Below are positions 1-9,735 of a stretch of 64,000 bases of DNA, piece by piece (within the stretch, counting starts at the first letter, position 1; each line of letters starts with the position of its first letter). The stretch is from positions 124,001 to 188,000 of the forward strand of contig NZ_JAEUAX010000003.1 in assembly GCF_019511645.1 (NCBI RefSeq), in the 5' to 3' direction. The DNA is from Microbacterium ureisolvens (GTDB lineage Bacteria > Actinomycetota > Actinomycetes > Actinomycetales > Microbacteriaceae). The notes beneath the pieces were generated by a model. It was not told where the DNA came from. It ran no database searches and saw only the letters and a program-made list of their open reading frames with translations. The translations under genes were made by a program, and so were the position numbers.

Positions 1-84
1 GCCGTGCTGCGCCGTGAGCTGCCGCAGCAGGGCGGTGGCAGCATCCGTCACCGCGACGCGCGCGTAGGTCCGGGTCGGGGTCAT
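1..84 (-). CDS. DUF779-like protein, N-terminal fragment
   Basis: Only the first 28 codons are inside the window; the gene runs off the left edge. The ATG at 84 is preceded by GAGGAG at good spacing. The visible N-terminus (MTPTRTYARVAV, then an Ala/Leu-rich helix) resembles the start of DUF779 proteins, small proteins of about 120 residues usually encoded beside acetaldehyde or propionaldehyde dehydrogenases. It lies 81 bases downstream of the aldehyde dehydrogenase on the same strand, so it is probably in that operon. The family name rests on context plus this short stretch and is inferred. Confidence 0.55.
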   Translation of the reverse strand, partial: MTPTRTYARVAVTDAATALLRQLTAQHG

Positions 85-165
85 CGCGTTCTCCTCGGGG
101 AACGGTGCGACCCGGGCGGAGGCGCTGGGGCTCGCTCCCGCCCGGGTCTCATGGGGAGGGCAGGA

Positions 166-1716
166 TCAGAAGAAGCCCATGGCCCCGTCGGCGTACGAGA
201 CGAGGAGGTTCTTCGTCTGCTGGTAGTGGTCGAGCATCTTGAGGTGATTCTCGCGCCCGATGCCGGACTGCTTATAGCCGCCGAACGCCGCGTGCGCGGG
301 GTATTGGTGGTACGTGTTCGTCCAGACGCGACCCGCCTCGATCGCACGACCGGCGCGGTAGGCGGTGTCGCCGGAGCGGCTCCAGACGCCGGCGCCCAGG
401 CCGTACAGAGTGTCGTTGGCGATCGAGATGGCGTCGTCGAAGTCGTCGAACGAGGTGACGGAGACGACGGGCCCGAAGATCTCCTCCTGGAAGATGCGCA
501 TGTCGTTCGTGCCCTCGAAGACGGTGGGGGCCACGTAGTAGCCGCCCGACAGCTCGCCGCCGAGATCGACGCGCTCGCCACCGGCGAGCAGCTTCGCGCC
601 GCCCGCCTTGCCGATCTCGATGTACGACAGGATCTTCTCGAGCTGATCGTTGGATGCCTGGGCGCCGATCATCGTCGCCGGGTCCAGCGGGTTGCCCTGC
701 ACGATCTTGCCGACGCGGCCCAGGGCGTCGCCGAGGAACCCGTCGTAGATCGAGCGCTGGATGAGCGCGCGCGACGGGCACGTGCAGACCTCGCCCTGGT
801 TGAGGGCGAAGAGCGTGAAGCCCTCCAGCGCCTTGTCGTAGTAGGCGTCGCCGGTGTCGCGGGCGACGTCCTCGAAGAACACGTTGGCACTCTTGCCTCC
901 GAGCTCCAGGGTCACCGGGATGAGGTTCTGCGACGCGTACTGCATGATGAGGCGGCCCGTCGTGGTCTCGCCGGTGAACGCGACCTTTCGGATGCGCTTG
1001 TGCTGCGCGAGCGGCGCGCCCGCCTCGATGCCGAAGCCGTTGACGATGTTGACGACGCCGGCCGGCAGCAGGTCGCCGATGATCTCGAAGAGGAACAGGA
1101 TCGACGCCGGTGTCTGCTCGGCGGGCTTCAGCACGACGCAGTTGCCGGCGGCGAGCGCCGGGGCGAGCTTCCACGTGGCCATGAGGATCGGGAAGTTCCA
1201 CGGGATGATCTGGCCGACCACGCCCAGCGGCTCGTGGAAGTGGTACGCGACCGTGTCTTCGTCGAGCTGGCTGAGCGAGCCCTCCTGGCCGCGCAGCACG
1301 CCGGCGAAGTAGCGGAAGTGGTCGACCGCGAGGGGGATGTCGGCCGCCAACGTCTCGCGGACGGGCTTGCCGTTCTCCCACGTCTCGGCGACGGCGATCC
1401 GCTCGAGGTTCTGCTCGATGCGGTCGGCGATCTTGTTGAGGATGATGGCGCGCTCGGCAGGCGTCGTGCGCTTCCACGACTCGAACGCCTTCCACGCGAC
1501 GTCCACCGCGCGGTCGACGTCCTCGACGGTGCCGCGGCCGACCTCGGTGAACGGCTTGCCGGTGACGGGCGTGATGTTCTCGAAGTACTGGCCCTTTATC
1601 GGCTCGACGAACTCGCCGCCGATGTAGTGCCCGTAGCGGGGGCGGTAGTCGGCGATAGATCCCCGCTGCCCGGGTGCGGCGTAGACGCTCGAGACGCCCT
1701 CTTCGACGATGGTCAT
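166..1716 (-). CDS. Aldehyde dehydrogenase, AldB/ExaC type
   Basis: This 516-residue NAD(P)-dependent aldehyde dehydrogenase oxidises aldehydes (probably acetaldehyde or similar) to acids in the cytoplasm. The general-base Glu lies in TLELGGKS (about residue 271) and the nucleophilic Cys in [11 protein letters not shown] (about residue 311). The CTCPSR form is characteristic of the AldB/ExaC subfamily. The IPWNFP and FTGE segments of the cofactor fold are intact, and the length is normal. The start at 1716 (MTIVEEG) was chosen because the open frame upstream is Arg-rich and non-homologous. Its neighbours, a DUF779-like gene downstream and an AcoR-like GAF regulator upstream on the same strand, form a typical inducible aldehyde-oxidation locus. 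The exact substrate cannot be read from sequence. Confidence 0.93.
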   Translation of the reverse strand: MTIVEEGVSSVYAAPGQRGSIADYRPRYGHYIGGEFVEPIKGQYFENITPVTGKPFTEVGRGTVEDVDRAVDVAWKAFESWKRTTPAERAIILNKIADRIEQNLERIAVAETWENGKPVRETLAADIPLAVDHFRYFAGVLRGQEGSLSQLDEDTVAYHFHEPLGVVGQIIPWNFPILMATWKLAPALAAGNCVVLKPAEQTPASILFLFEIIGDLLPAGVVNIVNGFGIEAGAPLAQHKRIRKVAFTGETTTGRLIMQYASQNLIPVTLELGGKSANVFFEDVARDTGDAYYDKALEGFTLFALNQGEVCTCPSRALIQRSIYDGFLGDALGRVGKIVQGNPLDPATMIGAQASNDQLEKILSYIEIGKAGGAKLLAGGERVDLGGELSGGYYVAPTVFEGTNDMRIFQEEIFGPVVSVTSFDDFDDAISIANDTLYGLGAGVWSRSGDTAYRAGRAIEAGRVWTNTYHQYPAHAAFGGYKQSGIGRENHLKMLDHYQQTKNLLVSYADGAMGFF

Positions 1717-1805
1717 TGCTGGTCTCCTTCGACGCGTTCCGCGACGGTCGTCGTCGCGATGCATCGACGGTAGGACGCGCGAGGTTGCAGAACGTTGCGA
1801 CCGGG

Positions 1806-3146
1806 TCAGAGGGCGGCTTCGAGCTTCTCGATGCGGGCGACGAGGCCGGCGCGGCGGGGCGAGCGGGCGGGCAGCATCGAGAGGCACAGCCGGAGCAGCT
1901 CGACGTCGTCGGCCGCGGCATCCGTGTCGGCGAAGGCGAGCAGGACGTCGACGGATGCCTCGGCCATGAGCGCTTCGCGAAGCGCAACGCGGACGGTGTC
2001 GCGGAACTCCTCCACCCCCGGCGCGACGGAGTCGGGGAGCACGTCGCCACGGTAGGCCGCGAGGGCGACGCGGTGGGCGCCGCGATCGAGCAGCGACAGC
2101 ACCTGGTGCGCGTCGGTCTCGACCTCGACCCCGAGGCGGTACGGCCGCGACTCGGGAACGAGAGCCGGGGCGGCCGTCGTCAGCGCCTTGCGCAGACGCA
2201 CCATCTCGGCACGGAGGGTCACGGATGCCCCGTCCCCGGCGCTTTCGCCGTACACCAGGTCGCCCAGCCGCTCGGCCGACAGGCCCTGGCGGTGCACGGC
2301 GAGCATGAGCAGCAGCTCGGCGTGGCGCGGGCCGAGCTCCGACACGCTCTCGAAGCCCTCGCCCGTCACCTCGAGCTGCGCACGGTCACGCCCGAGCACC
2401 CGCAGCGTCGCACGCGTGGGCTCCACGCGCCGGGCGGGCGCCCGCCGGGCCGGTCGCGGCGGTTCTGCACGCGCGCGGAGCCGCGCGACCAGGAGCTCGC
2501 CTTCGATCGCGCGGGCCGTGGCATCCACCAGCAACTGCGCCTGAGGGGTGACGGCCTCGAGCCCACCGGTCACGTCGATCACACCGAGGATGCGTCGCGT
2601 CTCGGGGTCGTGCACGGGCGCGGCGCTGCACGACCAAGGCTGCACGAGCCGGTTGAAGTGCTCGGCGCCGGCGATCTGCACCGACCGGTCGAGCGCGATC
2701 GCGGTGCCCGGGGCCGCGGTGCCGACGGCGTCCTCCGACCAGTTGGCGCCCTCGACGAAGCCCATCCCGCCGGTGAGCCGGCGCACATTGCGGTCGCCCT
2801 CGACCCACAGCAGGCGCCCGGCAGCGTCGCCGACGGCGACGACGACGCCCGATTCGGATGCCTCGCCGGGAAGCAGGAGCCCTCGCACCATGTCGATCAC
2901 CGCGGACAGCGGGTGCGCACGGCGGTACGCGTCGAGCTCCTCGGCCGTGAGGTCGAGGGGTGGCAGCCCTTCGGCGCCGACGAGGCTGTCGAGCGAGCGG
3001 CGCCACGAGTCGCGAACCAGGACGCGGACGTCGCGGAGCCGCTCGTCGGCGGTGTTGCCGGCGACGAGCTCCTCATGGGCGCGCTCGATGAGCAGACGCG
3101 AGGTCTCTGGCGAGACCGCGCGGCGCTGCGACCAGGAAGATGACAC
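1806..3146 (-). CDS. GAF-domain transcriptional regulator (AcoR-like N-terminus)
   Basis: The product is about 446 residues long. The N-terminal half resembles the sensory part of AcoR-type activators: an RDSWRRSL segment, then a GAF-like domain with [17 protein letters not shown] and the [22 protein letters not shown] region split across it. The sigma-54 AAA+ and Fis domains of true AcoR are missing. The C-terminal half instead looks like a winged helix followed by a helical region ([26 protein letters not shown]), as in SARP/BTAD-like actinobacterial regulators. The GTG at 3146 was chosen over an upstream ATG because GGAG lies 8 bases before it. It is transcribed toward the aldehyde dehydrogenase 90 bases away and probably controls it. 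Confidence 0.8.
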   Translation of the reverse strand: MSSSWSQRRAVSPETSRLLIERAHEELVAGNTADERLRDVRVLVRDSWRRSLDSLVGAEGLPPLDLTAEELDAYRRAHPLSAVIDMVRGLLLPGEASESGVVVAVGDAAGRLLWVEGDRNVRRLTGGMGFVEGANWSEDAVGTAAPGTAIALDRSVQIAGAEHFNRLVQPWSCSAAPVHDPETRRILGVIDVTGGLEAVTPQAQLLVDATARAIEGELLVARLRARAEPPRPARRAPARRVEPTRATLRVLGRDRAQLEVTGEGFESVSELGPRHAELLLMLAVHRQGLSAERLGDLVYGESAGDGASVTLRAEMVRLRKALTTAAPALVPESRPYRLGVEVETDAHQVLSLLDRGAHRVALAAYRGDVLPDSVAPGVEEFRDTVRVALREALMAEASVDVLLAFADTDAAADDVELLRLCLSMLPARSPRRAGLVARIEKLEAAL

Positions 3147-3224
3147 GGCGGCTCCGATCGACGTCGGTGGAGCGTGCCTCCAGTGTAGGTGCGGCACCCC
3201 GATGCGGACGACGGATGCCGCGAC

Positions 3225-3569
3225 TCAGGCGCGGGCGGTGACGACGAGGTTCTCTCGGGCCCACGTGCCCAGCTGCTGCAGCACGGGTATCAGCTTCTCG
3301 CCCTGTGTGGTCAGCGCGTAGCTCACTGCGACAGGGGGGCCGGGGTCGACGTGGCGGGTCACCAGCTGCGCTTCGGCCAGTTCGGAGAGCCGGTCGGAGA
3401 GCACCGCATCGCTGATGCCGGATACTGCGCGCCGAAGCGCGACGAACGACAGCGGCCCACCACCCAGCACGTCGAGGATCATGCCGTTCCAGCGTTTGCC
3501 GAGGACCGAGAAGGCGAGGGTGACCGCCGCGTCACACGCGTGGATCTCGCTTTCCTCATCGACCATCAC
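3225..3569 (-). CDS. HxlR-family winged-helix regulator
   Basis: This 114-residue protein has the typical HxlR layout: a short N-terminus with one Cys (HACDAAVTLAFSVLGKRW), a winged helix (LSFVALRRAVSGISDAVLSD, then RLSELAEAQLV), and a Tyr-containing wing (VSYALTTQGEKL). HxlR proteins sense electrophiles, quinones or oxidants, often through that Cys. It is divergent from an azoreductase-like gene 76 bases away, the usual pairing, and probably represses both. The start may be GTG 3569 or the adjacent ATG 3566. A TAGAAT hexamer lies about 6 bases upstream of the GTG, so the mRNA may be leaderless. Confidence 0.88.
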   Translation of the reverse strand: MMVDEESEIHACDAAVTLAFSVLGKRWNGMILDVLGGGPLSFVALRRAVSGISDAVLSDRLSELAEAQLVTRHVDPGPPVAVSYALTTQGEKLIPVLQQLGTWARENLVVTARA

Positions 3570-3645
3570 CCCATTCTAGGCATGCTACGCTCGCGCTAGT
3601 CGCTCTGTTTTTGCTAGTGACTATGAGAAGAAGAAAGGACCTGTC
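3570..3645. promoter_or_regulatory. Divergent HxlR/azoreductase promoter with direct repeat
   Basis: The intergenic stretch holds two similar 10-mers in direct orientation, GCTAGTCGCT (3595–3604) and GCTAGTGACT (3613–3622), 18 bases apart start to start. This fits a tandem winged-helix operator. On the minus strand TAGAAT sits just before the HxlR gene; on the plus strand AAAGGA precedes the azoreductase ATG. The operator assignment is inferred. Confidence 0.4.
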
Positions 3646-4302
3646 ATGACACTCTTCCGTCTGGACGCCAGCATCCTTCCGGCGACGTCGGCGAGCCGTG
3701 AGCTGGGCGACCTCGTCGAGTCCGAGTGGACCGCTGCCCACCCCGACTCGCCGGTGATGCGCCGCGACCTCTCGGCGGACCCGGTTCCCGCGACCGCGTG
3801 GCGCGACGCCGTGCAGGGCGGGTTCACGCCCGAGGCGGACCGCACCGACGCGCAGCGCGAGGCGATGGCCCTCGCCCGCACCTTCGCCGATGAGCTGCGC
3901 GGCGCCGACGCGCTGCTGTTCACGGTGCCGCTGTACAACTACGGCGTCTCGCAGCACTTCAAGACGTGGTTCGACCTCGCCTACACCGTGCCCGGCATCG
4001 ATCCCCAGGGCACGGATCTGCGTGGCAAGCCCGCGACGCTGGTCACCGTCCTCGGCGGAAACTACGACGAGGGCACACCCAAGGAGGGCTGGGACCACTC
4101 CACCGCCTGGCTGCGCCGCGTGCTCGAGGACGTGTGGGGCCTCGATCTGCGGGTCGTCCACCGCCCGTTCACCCTCGTGGGCGTGAACCCCGCGCTCGAC
4201 GCGTTCGCCGAGCCGGCCGCCGAACTCAAGCGCTCGGCCGAGAGCAGTGCCGTGCGCTCCGGTCGCGAGCTGGCGGAGCTCCGCGGATCCAGCGCCGCGT
4301 GA
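3646..4302 (+). CDS. FMN-dependent NADH-azoreductase-like oxidoreductase
   Basis: This 218-residue flavodoxin-fold enzyme belongs to the AzoR/NAD(P)H quinone oxidoreductase family. It has an N-terminal phosphate-binding loop region (LDASILPATSASRELG), the FTVPLYNYGVSQHFKTW segment that lines the FMN site, and a VTVLGGNY strand-loop. Such enzymes reduce quinones and azo compounds with NAD(P)H and protect against quinone stress. AAAGGA lies 8 bases before the ATG. It is divergent from the HxlR regulator, which supports an electrophile-inducible detoxification role. The physiological substrate is not known. Confidence 0.88.
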   Translation: MTLFRLDASILPATSASRELGDLVESEWTAAHPDSPVMRRDLSADPVPATAWRDAVQGGFTPEADRTDAQREAMALARTFADELRGADALLFTVPLYNYGVSQHFKTWFDLAYTVPGIDPQGTDLRGKPATLVTVLGGNYDEGTPKEGWDHSTAWLRRVLEDVWGLDLRVVHRPFTLVGVNPALDAFAEPAAELKRSAESSAVRSGRELAELRGSSAA

Positions 4303-4326
4303 CGACCCCGGGCCGTCCCGTCGACG

Positions 4327-5754
4327 TCAGGCGCGGGCGGCCCACCACTCGCGCAGGCGGCGCTCGGCCTCCTCTTCGCCGACGATGCCCTCGTCGAGCC
4401 GCAGGTCGAGCAGGAACCGGTACGCCTCGCCCACCTCACGGCCGGGCGTGAGGCCCAGCACCTCCTGGATGCGGTTGCCGTCGAGCTCGGGGCGCATCGC
4501 GTCGAGCTGCTCCTGCGCGGCGAGCTCGGCGATGCGGCGCTCGATGTCGTCGTAGGCGCGCGCGAGACGCGTGGCCTTCTTGACGTTGCGGGTCGTCACG
4601 TCGGCCCGCGTGAGGATGTGCAGGCGATCGAGCTCAGCGTCGGCGTCACGGACGTACCGGCGCACGGCCGAGTCGGTCCATGCGCCCTCGGAGTAGCCGA
4701 AGAAGCGCAGGTGCAGCTCGATCAGCCGGCTCACCGTCGCGATCGTCGCGGTGTCGAAGCGCAGCTCCTGCAGGCGCTTGCGCGCCATCCGTGCGCCCTT
4801 GAGATCGTGGTGATAGAACGTGACGCCGCCGCCCGGCTCGAGCCGGCGCGTCGCGGGCTTGCCGATGTCGTGCAGCAGTGACGCGAGCCGGAGGGCGACG
4901 TCGGGTGCGGCATCCGGATTCCGGGCCTTCTCGAGCTCGATCGCCTGCCGCAGCACCGTGAGGGAGTGCTCGTAGACGTCCTTGTGGTGGTGGTGCTCGT
5001 CGACCTCGAGCTGCAGCGCGGGGATCTCGGGCAGGAACTCGGCCATGAGTCCGGTCTCGACGAGAACGCGGATGCCGCGCACCGGGTCGTCCGTCGCGAG
5101 CAGCTTCACCAGCTCGGCCTGGATGCGCTCCGGGCTCACGATCTCGAGGGTGCCGCGCAGCTGCTCCATGGCGGCTTCGGTGGCGGGGTCGATCGCGAAT
5201 CCGAGCTGCGACGCGAAGCGGGCGGCCCGCAGCATCCGCAGCGGATCGTCGCCGAAGCTCACGGCGGGGTCGGTGGGGGTTCGCAGCACGCCCCGGACGA
5301 GGTCCTCGACGCCGCCGGTCGGGTCGACCAGCGTCTGCCCGGGAACCCGGAGAGCCATCGCATTCACCGTGAAGTCGCGCCGTACGAGGTCGCCCTCGAT
5401 CGTGTCGCCGAACTCGACGGTGGGCTTGCGTGTGACGCCGTCGTAGCTGTCGGCGCGGTAGGTCGTGACCTCGACCTGTTCGCCGTGAATGCGGGCGCCG
5501 ATCGTGCCGAACGCACGGCCGATGTCCCATCGCGCCGAGGAGATCGGCTTCACGATCTTGAGGATGTCGTCGGGGCGCGCGTTCGTCGTGAAGTCGAGGT
5601 CGTTCGTCGGCCGGCCGAGCAGTGCGTCACGCACGGGACCGCCCACGATCGCGAGGTCGAAGCCGGCGTCCGAGAAGGCGCGGGCGAGCGTGGAGACGAC
5701 GGGAGACTCGGCGAGCGCGCCGAGGCGCGCGATGCCCTCGGCCATGTTGAGCAT
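4327..5754 (-). CDS. cca: CCA tRNA nucleotidyltransferase
   Basis: This 475-residue enzyme adds or repairs the 3'-CCA of tRNAs. The class II nucleotidyltransferase head is clear: VGGPVRDALLGR followed by the metal-binding LDFTT (DxD-type), then RRDFTVNAMA and the DPLRMLRAARF helix. A C-terminal HD-domain-like segment (LLHDIGK) and HHHHKDVYEHS suggest the multifunctional actinobacterial form. It is needed here because the tRNA genes in this window do not encode CCA. The start could also be the ATG at 5745: GGAGG sits only 2 bases from the ATG at 5754 but 11 bases from the inner one. Confidence 0.95.
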   Translation of the reverse strand: MLNMAEGIARLGALAESPVVSTLARAFSDAGFDLAIVGGPVRDALLGRPTNDLDFTTNARPDDILKIVKPISSARWDIGRAFGTIGARIHGEQVEVTTYRADSYDGVTRKPTVEFGDTIEGDLVRRDFTVNAMALRVPGQTLVDPTGGVEDLVRGVLRTPTDPAVSFGDDPLRMLRAARFASQLGFAIDPATEAAMEQLRGTLEIVSPERIQAELVKLLATDDPVRGIRVLVETGLMAEFLPEIPALQLEVDEHHHHKDVYEHSLTVLRQAIELEKARNPDAAPDVALRLASLLHDIGKPATRRLEPGGGVTFYHHDLKGARMARKRLQELRFDTATIATVSRLIELHLRFFGYSEGAWTDSAVRRYVRDADAELDRLHILTRADVTTRNVKKATRLARAYDDIERRIAELAAQEQLDAMRPELDGNRIQEVLGLTPGREVGEAYRFLLDLRLDEGIVGEEEAERRLREWWAARA

Positions 5755-5778
5755 GGCCTCCAGCCTAGCGAGCGCTGT

Positions 5779-7308
5779 TCACGCGAAACGCAGGAACCCC
5801 GTGAACACCAGCTCGCGCACGCGGGGCAGCAGGTCCGCGCGGAGCGCGCCGGCTTCGACCTCGAGCAGATCGGCGATCGCGTCGATGAGCACGCCCACCG
5901 CCAGATCGCCGTCGCACGCCCCCACGAGCGCCGCGAGCCCCGGGTCGACGCCCAGCAACCGCCCGAAGCCCCCGCCCTGCCGCAGCTCGATCACCGTCGG
6001 ATCCTCGGCGCCCGGCAGGTGATGCCTCGCCTCGGTGACATCCGGAGCGACGACGAGCACGGATGCTGCGAGACCCGGGTCGTCGAGCGTGCGCAAGCGG
6101 TCGTGCGCCTCGAGCGCGGCCGCGAGGTGCGCTCCCAGCCCCTCACCGGGAAGCGCGGTGTGGAGGGTCTCGTACCGGCCGAGTGTGGGAGATCCATCGG
6201 CCGGACGGCGCAGCAGCAGGTAGCCGAAGCCCACCTCGGTCACCGCGCGCGCCGCGAAGTCGTCGAGCCACGCGTCGACGAGCCTCGCGAAGCCGGGCGT
6301 GCCGGGCAGCGTGCCGCCGTCGCGCACCCACAGCTCGGCGTACGACAGCGGATCGAGGCGCTCGCGCTCGACCACCCAGGCGTCCAGCGGCATCGGCGAC
6401 GAATCGACCCACCCGCGCACGCGCTCGAGGCCCGCCACACCGTCCCGCGTCTCCCAGTTGCCCAGCAGCTGCGCGACGCCGCCGGGCGCGAGGTGCGCGC
6501 CGACGCCCGTCACGAACGCGGCCACCACGTCATCTCCGACCATGCCCCCGTCGCGGTACTCGTATGCGGGAACGTCCGCGACCCGCGGCGTGATGACGAA
6601 CGGCGGATTCGACACGACCCTGTCGAACTGCTCGCCCACGACCGGCTCGAAGAGGCTGCCGAGGCGCACCTCGATGCCGTCGATGCCGTTGAGGAGCGCG
6701 TTCAGCCGGGTGAACGCGAGCGCGCGCGGCGAGATGTCGGTCGCCACGACGTGGTCGACGTGCGCACGGGCGCGGAGCGCCTGGATACCGCACCCCGCCC
6801 CGATGTCGAGCGCGCGCCCCGCGGGGGTCGGCAGCTGCAGTCCGGCGAGCGTCAGTGACGCGCCGCCCACGCCGAGCACGTGATCCTCGGGCAACGGTCC
6901 GCCGAGCGCAGCCTCGTCCAGATCGCTCGCGATCCACCACTGTCCGGACCCGGACGCGTCGGCGTACGACTGCGGCCGCACCACGGCGAGCGGGCGCACC
7001 TCGTGGTCGATCTCGGCGAGCCCCAGCCGTGCGAGTCCTGCTGCACCGGTTCGCGAGAGCGCCTGATCGACGGATGGGGCGGCCTGCGGCATCCCGAGCA
7101 CAAGAAGCCTGCCCAGCACGGCGAGGGCGTCGCCGCGGTCGCCGAGGGCGCGCGACGCCGGCGAGCGGAGACCGCGCGCGATCGCGTCGTCGGCCGCGGC
7201 GCCCCACGCGTCTCGCAGTGCTTCGGCGGTGAACCCCGCGCTCCGGAGGTCGGCGGCGAGGTCACGGCAGAGGTCGGTATCCGGTTCGGGCAGCACCCGT
7301 CCATTCAA
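5779..7308 (-). CDS. SAM-dependent methyltransferase (RsmC/PrmC-like fold)
   Basis: This protein of about 509 residues has an N-terminal domain of unknown role followed by a class I methyltransferase domain. Motif I reads ALDIGAGCGIQAL, an acidic post-II position lies in VVATDISPRAL, and NPPFVI matches the NPPY-type motif of enzymes that methylate exocyclic amines or amides (RNA N2-guanine, glutamine, DNA). Actinobacteria commonly carry a protein of this architecture, generally annotated only as a methyltransferase. The start is uncertain: TTG 7308 gives the longest frame and GTG 7296 is the alternative. It is 24 bases downstream-adjacent to cca on the same strand. The substrate is unknown. 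Confidence 0.82.
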   Translation of the reverse strand: MNGRVLPEPDTDLCRDLAADLRSAGFTAEALRDAWGAAADDAIARGLRSPASRALGDRGDALAVLGRLLVLGMPQAAPSVDQALSRTGAAGLARLGLAEIDHEVRPLAVVRPQSYADASGSGQWWIASDLDEAALGGPLPEDHVLGVGGASLTLAGLQLPTPAGRALDIGAGCGIQALRARAHVDHVVATDISPRALAFTRLNALLNGIDGIEVRLGSLFEPVVGEQFDRVVSNPPFVITPRVADVPAYEYRDGGMVGDDVVAAFVTGVGAHLAPGGVAQLLGNWETRDGVAGLERVRGWVDSSPMPLDAWVVERERLDPLSYAELWVRDGGTLPGTPGFARLVDAWLDDFAARAVTEVGFGYLLLRRPADGSPTLGRYETLHTALPGEGLGAHLAAALEAHDRLRTLDDPGLAASVLVVAPDVTEARHHLPGAEDPTVIELRQGGGFGRLLGVDPGLAALVGACDGDLAVGVLIDAIADLLEVEAGALRADLLPRVRELVFTGFLRFA

Positions 7309-7404
7309 CCGCGCCGCCTGTCCTCAGGCGGGCTCGGAGGCTCGGACCGTAGAATCTCCTCGATCGTGCGGTCAGGACATCGCACAGGAGCGAACCCCGA
7401 CAGG

Positions 7405-9735
7405 ATGATCGTGACTTCACCGCGAGCCCCGCGGCGTGCCCCGCGCCGCGCACCGCGCCTCGTGACCGCCGGCCTGGCGGCCGTGGCGGTGCTCGCCGGG
7501 CTTTCGCTGCCGGCTCCGGCGTTCGCAGACCCGACGCCGACGCCCTCGCCGACCGCGACCTCCGCCGTGCCTGCCGGCACCACCGTGTTCACACTCTCGC
7601 CCGTCGCGAACGGCATCGTGAACCCGGGCGACGCGCTGAGCGTGTCGGTGTCGATCCAGAACGGCACCGATGCCGAGGTCGCCCCGGCTGCCGTCACGCT
7701 GTCGCTGGGGCGTACGCCGATCGCCGATCGCGACGATCTGGGCGACTGGCTCGACGGTGCCCCAACCGACCTGGCGCTCCAGGAGATCGGCACCGACGAG
7801 ATCGCTGCGGTCGAGCCCGGCGGTTTCCAGGTGCGCGGCATCACGATCGCCGCCGACGATCCGGCGCTCGCGGGCCTCGGGCCCGGCGTCTACCCCCTCG
7901 CCGCGTCGTACCCCGGGCCGGAGGGCACCGTCACGTCAACGAGCACGATGATCGTCCCGCCCACCGAGGCGACGGACGTCGGCATCGGCGTGATCGTGCC
8001 GATCACGGCGGGCGCCCTCAGCGAGGGCCTCCTCACCGCGGAGCAGCTCGCCGAGCTCACCGCCCCCGACGGTGACCTGACCAACCAGCTCGACGGCGTG
8101 ACCGGAACCTCCGCGATCCTCGCGATCGACCCGGCAGTGCCTGCGTCGATCCGCGTGCTGGGCACGTCGGCGCCCGAGTCCGCTCTCGAGTGGCTCTCGC
8201 GCCTCGAGAGCATCCAGAACTCGCGCTTTGCCCTCCAGTTCGGAGACGCCGACGTCACCGCGCAGCTTCAGGCGGGGGTGCCCCGGCCGCTCCAGCCCAC
8301 CTCCTTCACCGCCTACATGTCCGAGTCGAACTTCGCGGCGCCGACTCCGACACCGACGCCTGCTCCGACACCCACCCCGGCTCCGTCGGACGCACCCGCG
8401 CCAACGCCCACACCGGCACCCGACAGTGCGCTGCCGAGCACCGAAGAGCTGCTCACGGTCGGCCCCGCCACTCGCCAGGGCGTGTACTGGCCCGCCGAGG
8501 GAACCGCGGACGCCGAGATCATCTCGCGCCTCGCAGACATCGCCACCACCGACGGCACCGCTCCGGTGACCCTCATCCCCTCCTCGACGACCGACGCGGG
8601 CTCGGACGGGCGTACCGTGTCGGCGCACGGCCGGGTCGGCGAGGGCGAGGTGCTCGTCTACGACAGCGACATATCGGCCGCCCTCGACGACGCATCGCAG
8701 GAGGAGGAGTCCTGGCTGCGCGGTGCACCGCTGACCGCCGCGACGGCCTACCTCGCCTTCGCGGCGGCCGACACGAACGGCCCGCTCCTGGTCACGGTCG
8801 GCCGCGGCGACGGACGCTCCCGCGTCGACCTCGGCGCGGCGATCTCGGCCGCCTTCTCGGCCCCCGACGTGACGCCCCGCACGATCGCCACGGTCGCGGC
8901 GGGCGACGCCTTCGACGTCGAGCTGACCGACGTCGAGTCCTCGCCGGAACGCGCGGCCGCCGCATCCGCTCTCGTCGCAGACGAAGGCGAGCTCGCGCGA
9001 TTCGCCACCATCCTCGATCAGCCGTCGCTGCTGACCGGGCCGGAGCGCGCCGACATCCTGCAGCTCCTGGGCGTCGCGTGGGTCGGCGACGCCACATGGC
9101 CCACCGTGCTCGCGGACCATCGCGCCGCAACCGCCGCCACGCTGGATTCCGTCGCACTTCTCCCCACGAGCCCGAGCGACCTCTACGGCTCGAGCGCCGC
9201 GCTGCGTTTCTGGGTGCGCAACGACCTGCCGTACCCTGTCAACCTCGTGCTCTACACGACACGCGACAACCTGCGCCTGGACGTGCAGGGCGAGACGCCC
9301 ATCGTCGCGACACCGCAGAGCAACACGCGCGTCGAGGTGCCTGTGCAGGCCCGCGTCGGCCGCGGCGACGTCACCCTGACCCTGCAGCTGCGCAGCCCAG
9401 CCTTCGTCGCGATCGGGCAGCCGCAATCCGTCGAGGTCAACGTCTACGCCGACTGGGAGGCCGTCGGCATCGCCGCCCTCGCCGTGCTCGTCGGAATCCT
9501 CCTGCTGTTCGGCATCGCCCGCACCGTCCTGCGCATGCGCCGTCGACGGAAGGGGACGGATGCTGCCGCCCCCGGTGATGCCGACGCTGAGGCGGGCGCG
9601 GGGTCCGAGCCGGAGACGGTCGACACCCAGGCCGGGGCCAAGGTCGAAGGTGCCACGCCGGGGGTCGGGGGTGAGCCTCGGGCCGCGGCCGACCCGGCCG
9701 GCGTGCCCGCGACGACCGAGGGGAACGAGAAGTGA
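7405..9735 (+). CDS. DUF6049-type exported membrane-anchored protein
   Basis: This 776-residue protein has an Arg-rich N-terminus, a hydrophobic signal segment and AFAD/P as a likely signal-peptidase site. A long extracytoplasmic region follows, interrupted by a Pro/Thr/Ala low-complexity linker (nucleotides about 8338–8425, APTPTPTP-like). A single C-terminal membrane helix (about 9460–9530) ends in an RMRRRRKG stop-transfer and a short acidic tail. Proteins of this layout are conserved directly upstream of murJ in actinobacteria and are annotated DUF6049. Its stop overlaps the murJ start by 4 bases (GTGA), so the two are translationally coupled and a role with the lipid II flippase is likely but unproven. 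The start may be GTG 7411. Confidence 0.82.
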   Translation: MIVTSPRAPRRAPRRAPRLVTAGLAAVAVLAGLSLPAPAFADPTPTPSPTATSAVPAGTTVFTLSPVANGIVNPGDALSVSVSIQNGTDAEVAPAAVTLSLGRTPIADRDDLGDWLDGAPTDLALQEIGTDEIAAVEPGGFQVRGITIAADDPALAGLGPGVYPLAASYPGPEGTVTSTSTMIVPPTEATDVGIGVIVPITAGALSEGLLTAEQLAELTAPDGDLTNQLDGVTGTSAILAIDPAVPASIRVLGTSAPESALEWLSRLESIQNSRFALQFGDADVTAQLQAGVPRPLQPTSFTAYMSESNFAAPTPTPTPAPTPTPAPSDAPAPTPTPAPDSALPSTEELLTVGPATRQGVYWPAEGTADAEIISRLADIATTDGTAPVTLIPSSTTDAGSDGRTVSAHGRVGEGEVLVYDSDISAALDDASQEEESWLRGAPLTAATAYLAFAAADTNGPLLVTVGRGDGRSRVDLGAAISAAFSAPDVTPRTIATVAAGDAFDVELTDVESSPERAAAASALVADEGELARFATILDQPSLLTGPERADILQLLGVAWVGDATWPTVLADHRAATAATLDSVALLPTSPSDLYGSSAALRFWVRNDLPYPVNLVLYTTRDNLRLDVQGETPIVATPQSNTRVEVPVQARVGRGDVTLTLQLRSPAFVAIGQPQSVEVNVYADWEAVGIAALAVLVGILLLFGIARTVLRMRRRRKGTDAAAPGDADAEAGAGSEPETVDTQAGAKVEGATPGVGGEPRAAADPAGVPATTEGNEK

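Noticed and set aside
8338..8425. Tandem repeat or CRISPR-like array in the DUF6049 gene
   Set aside because: It is a Pro/Thr/Ala low-complexity linker encoded by irregular CCGAC/CACC units, with no conserved spacers.
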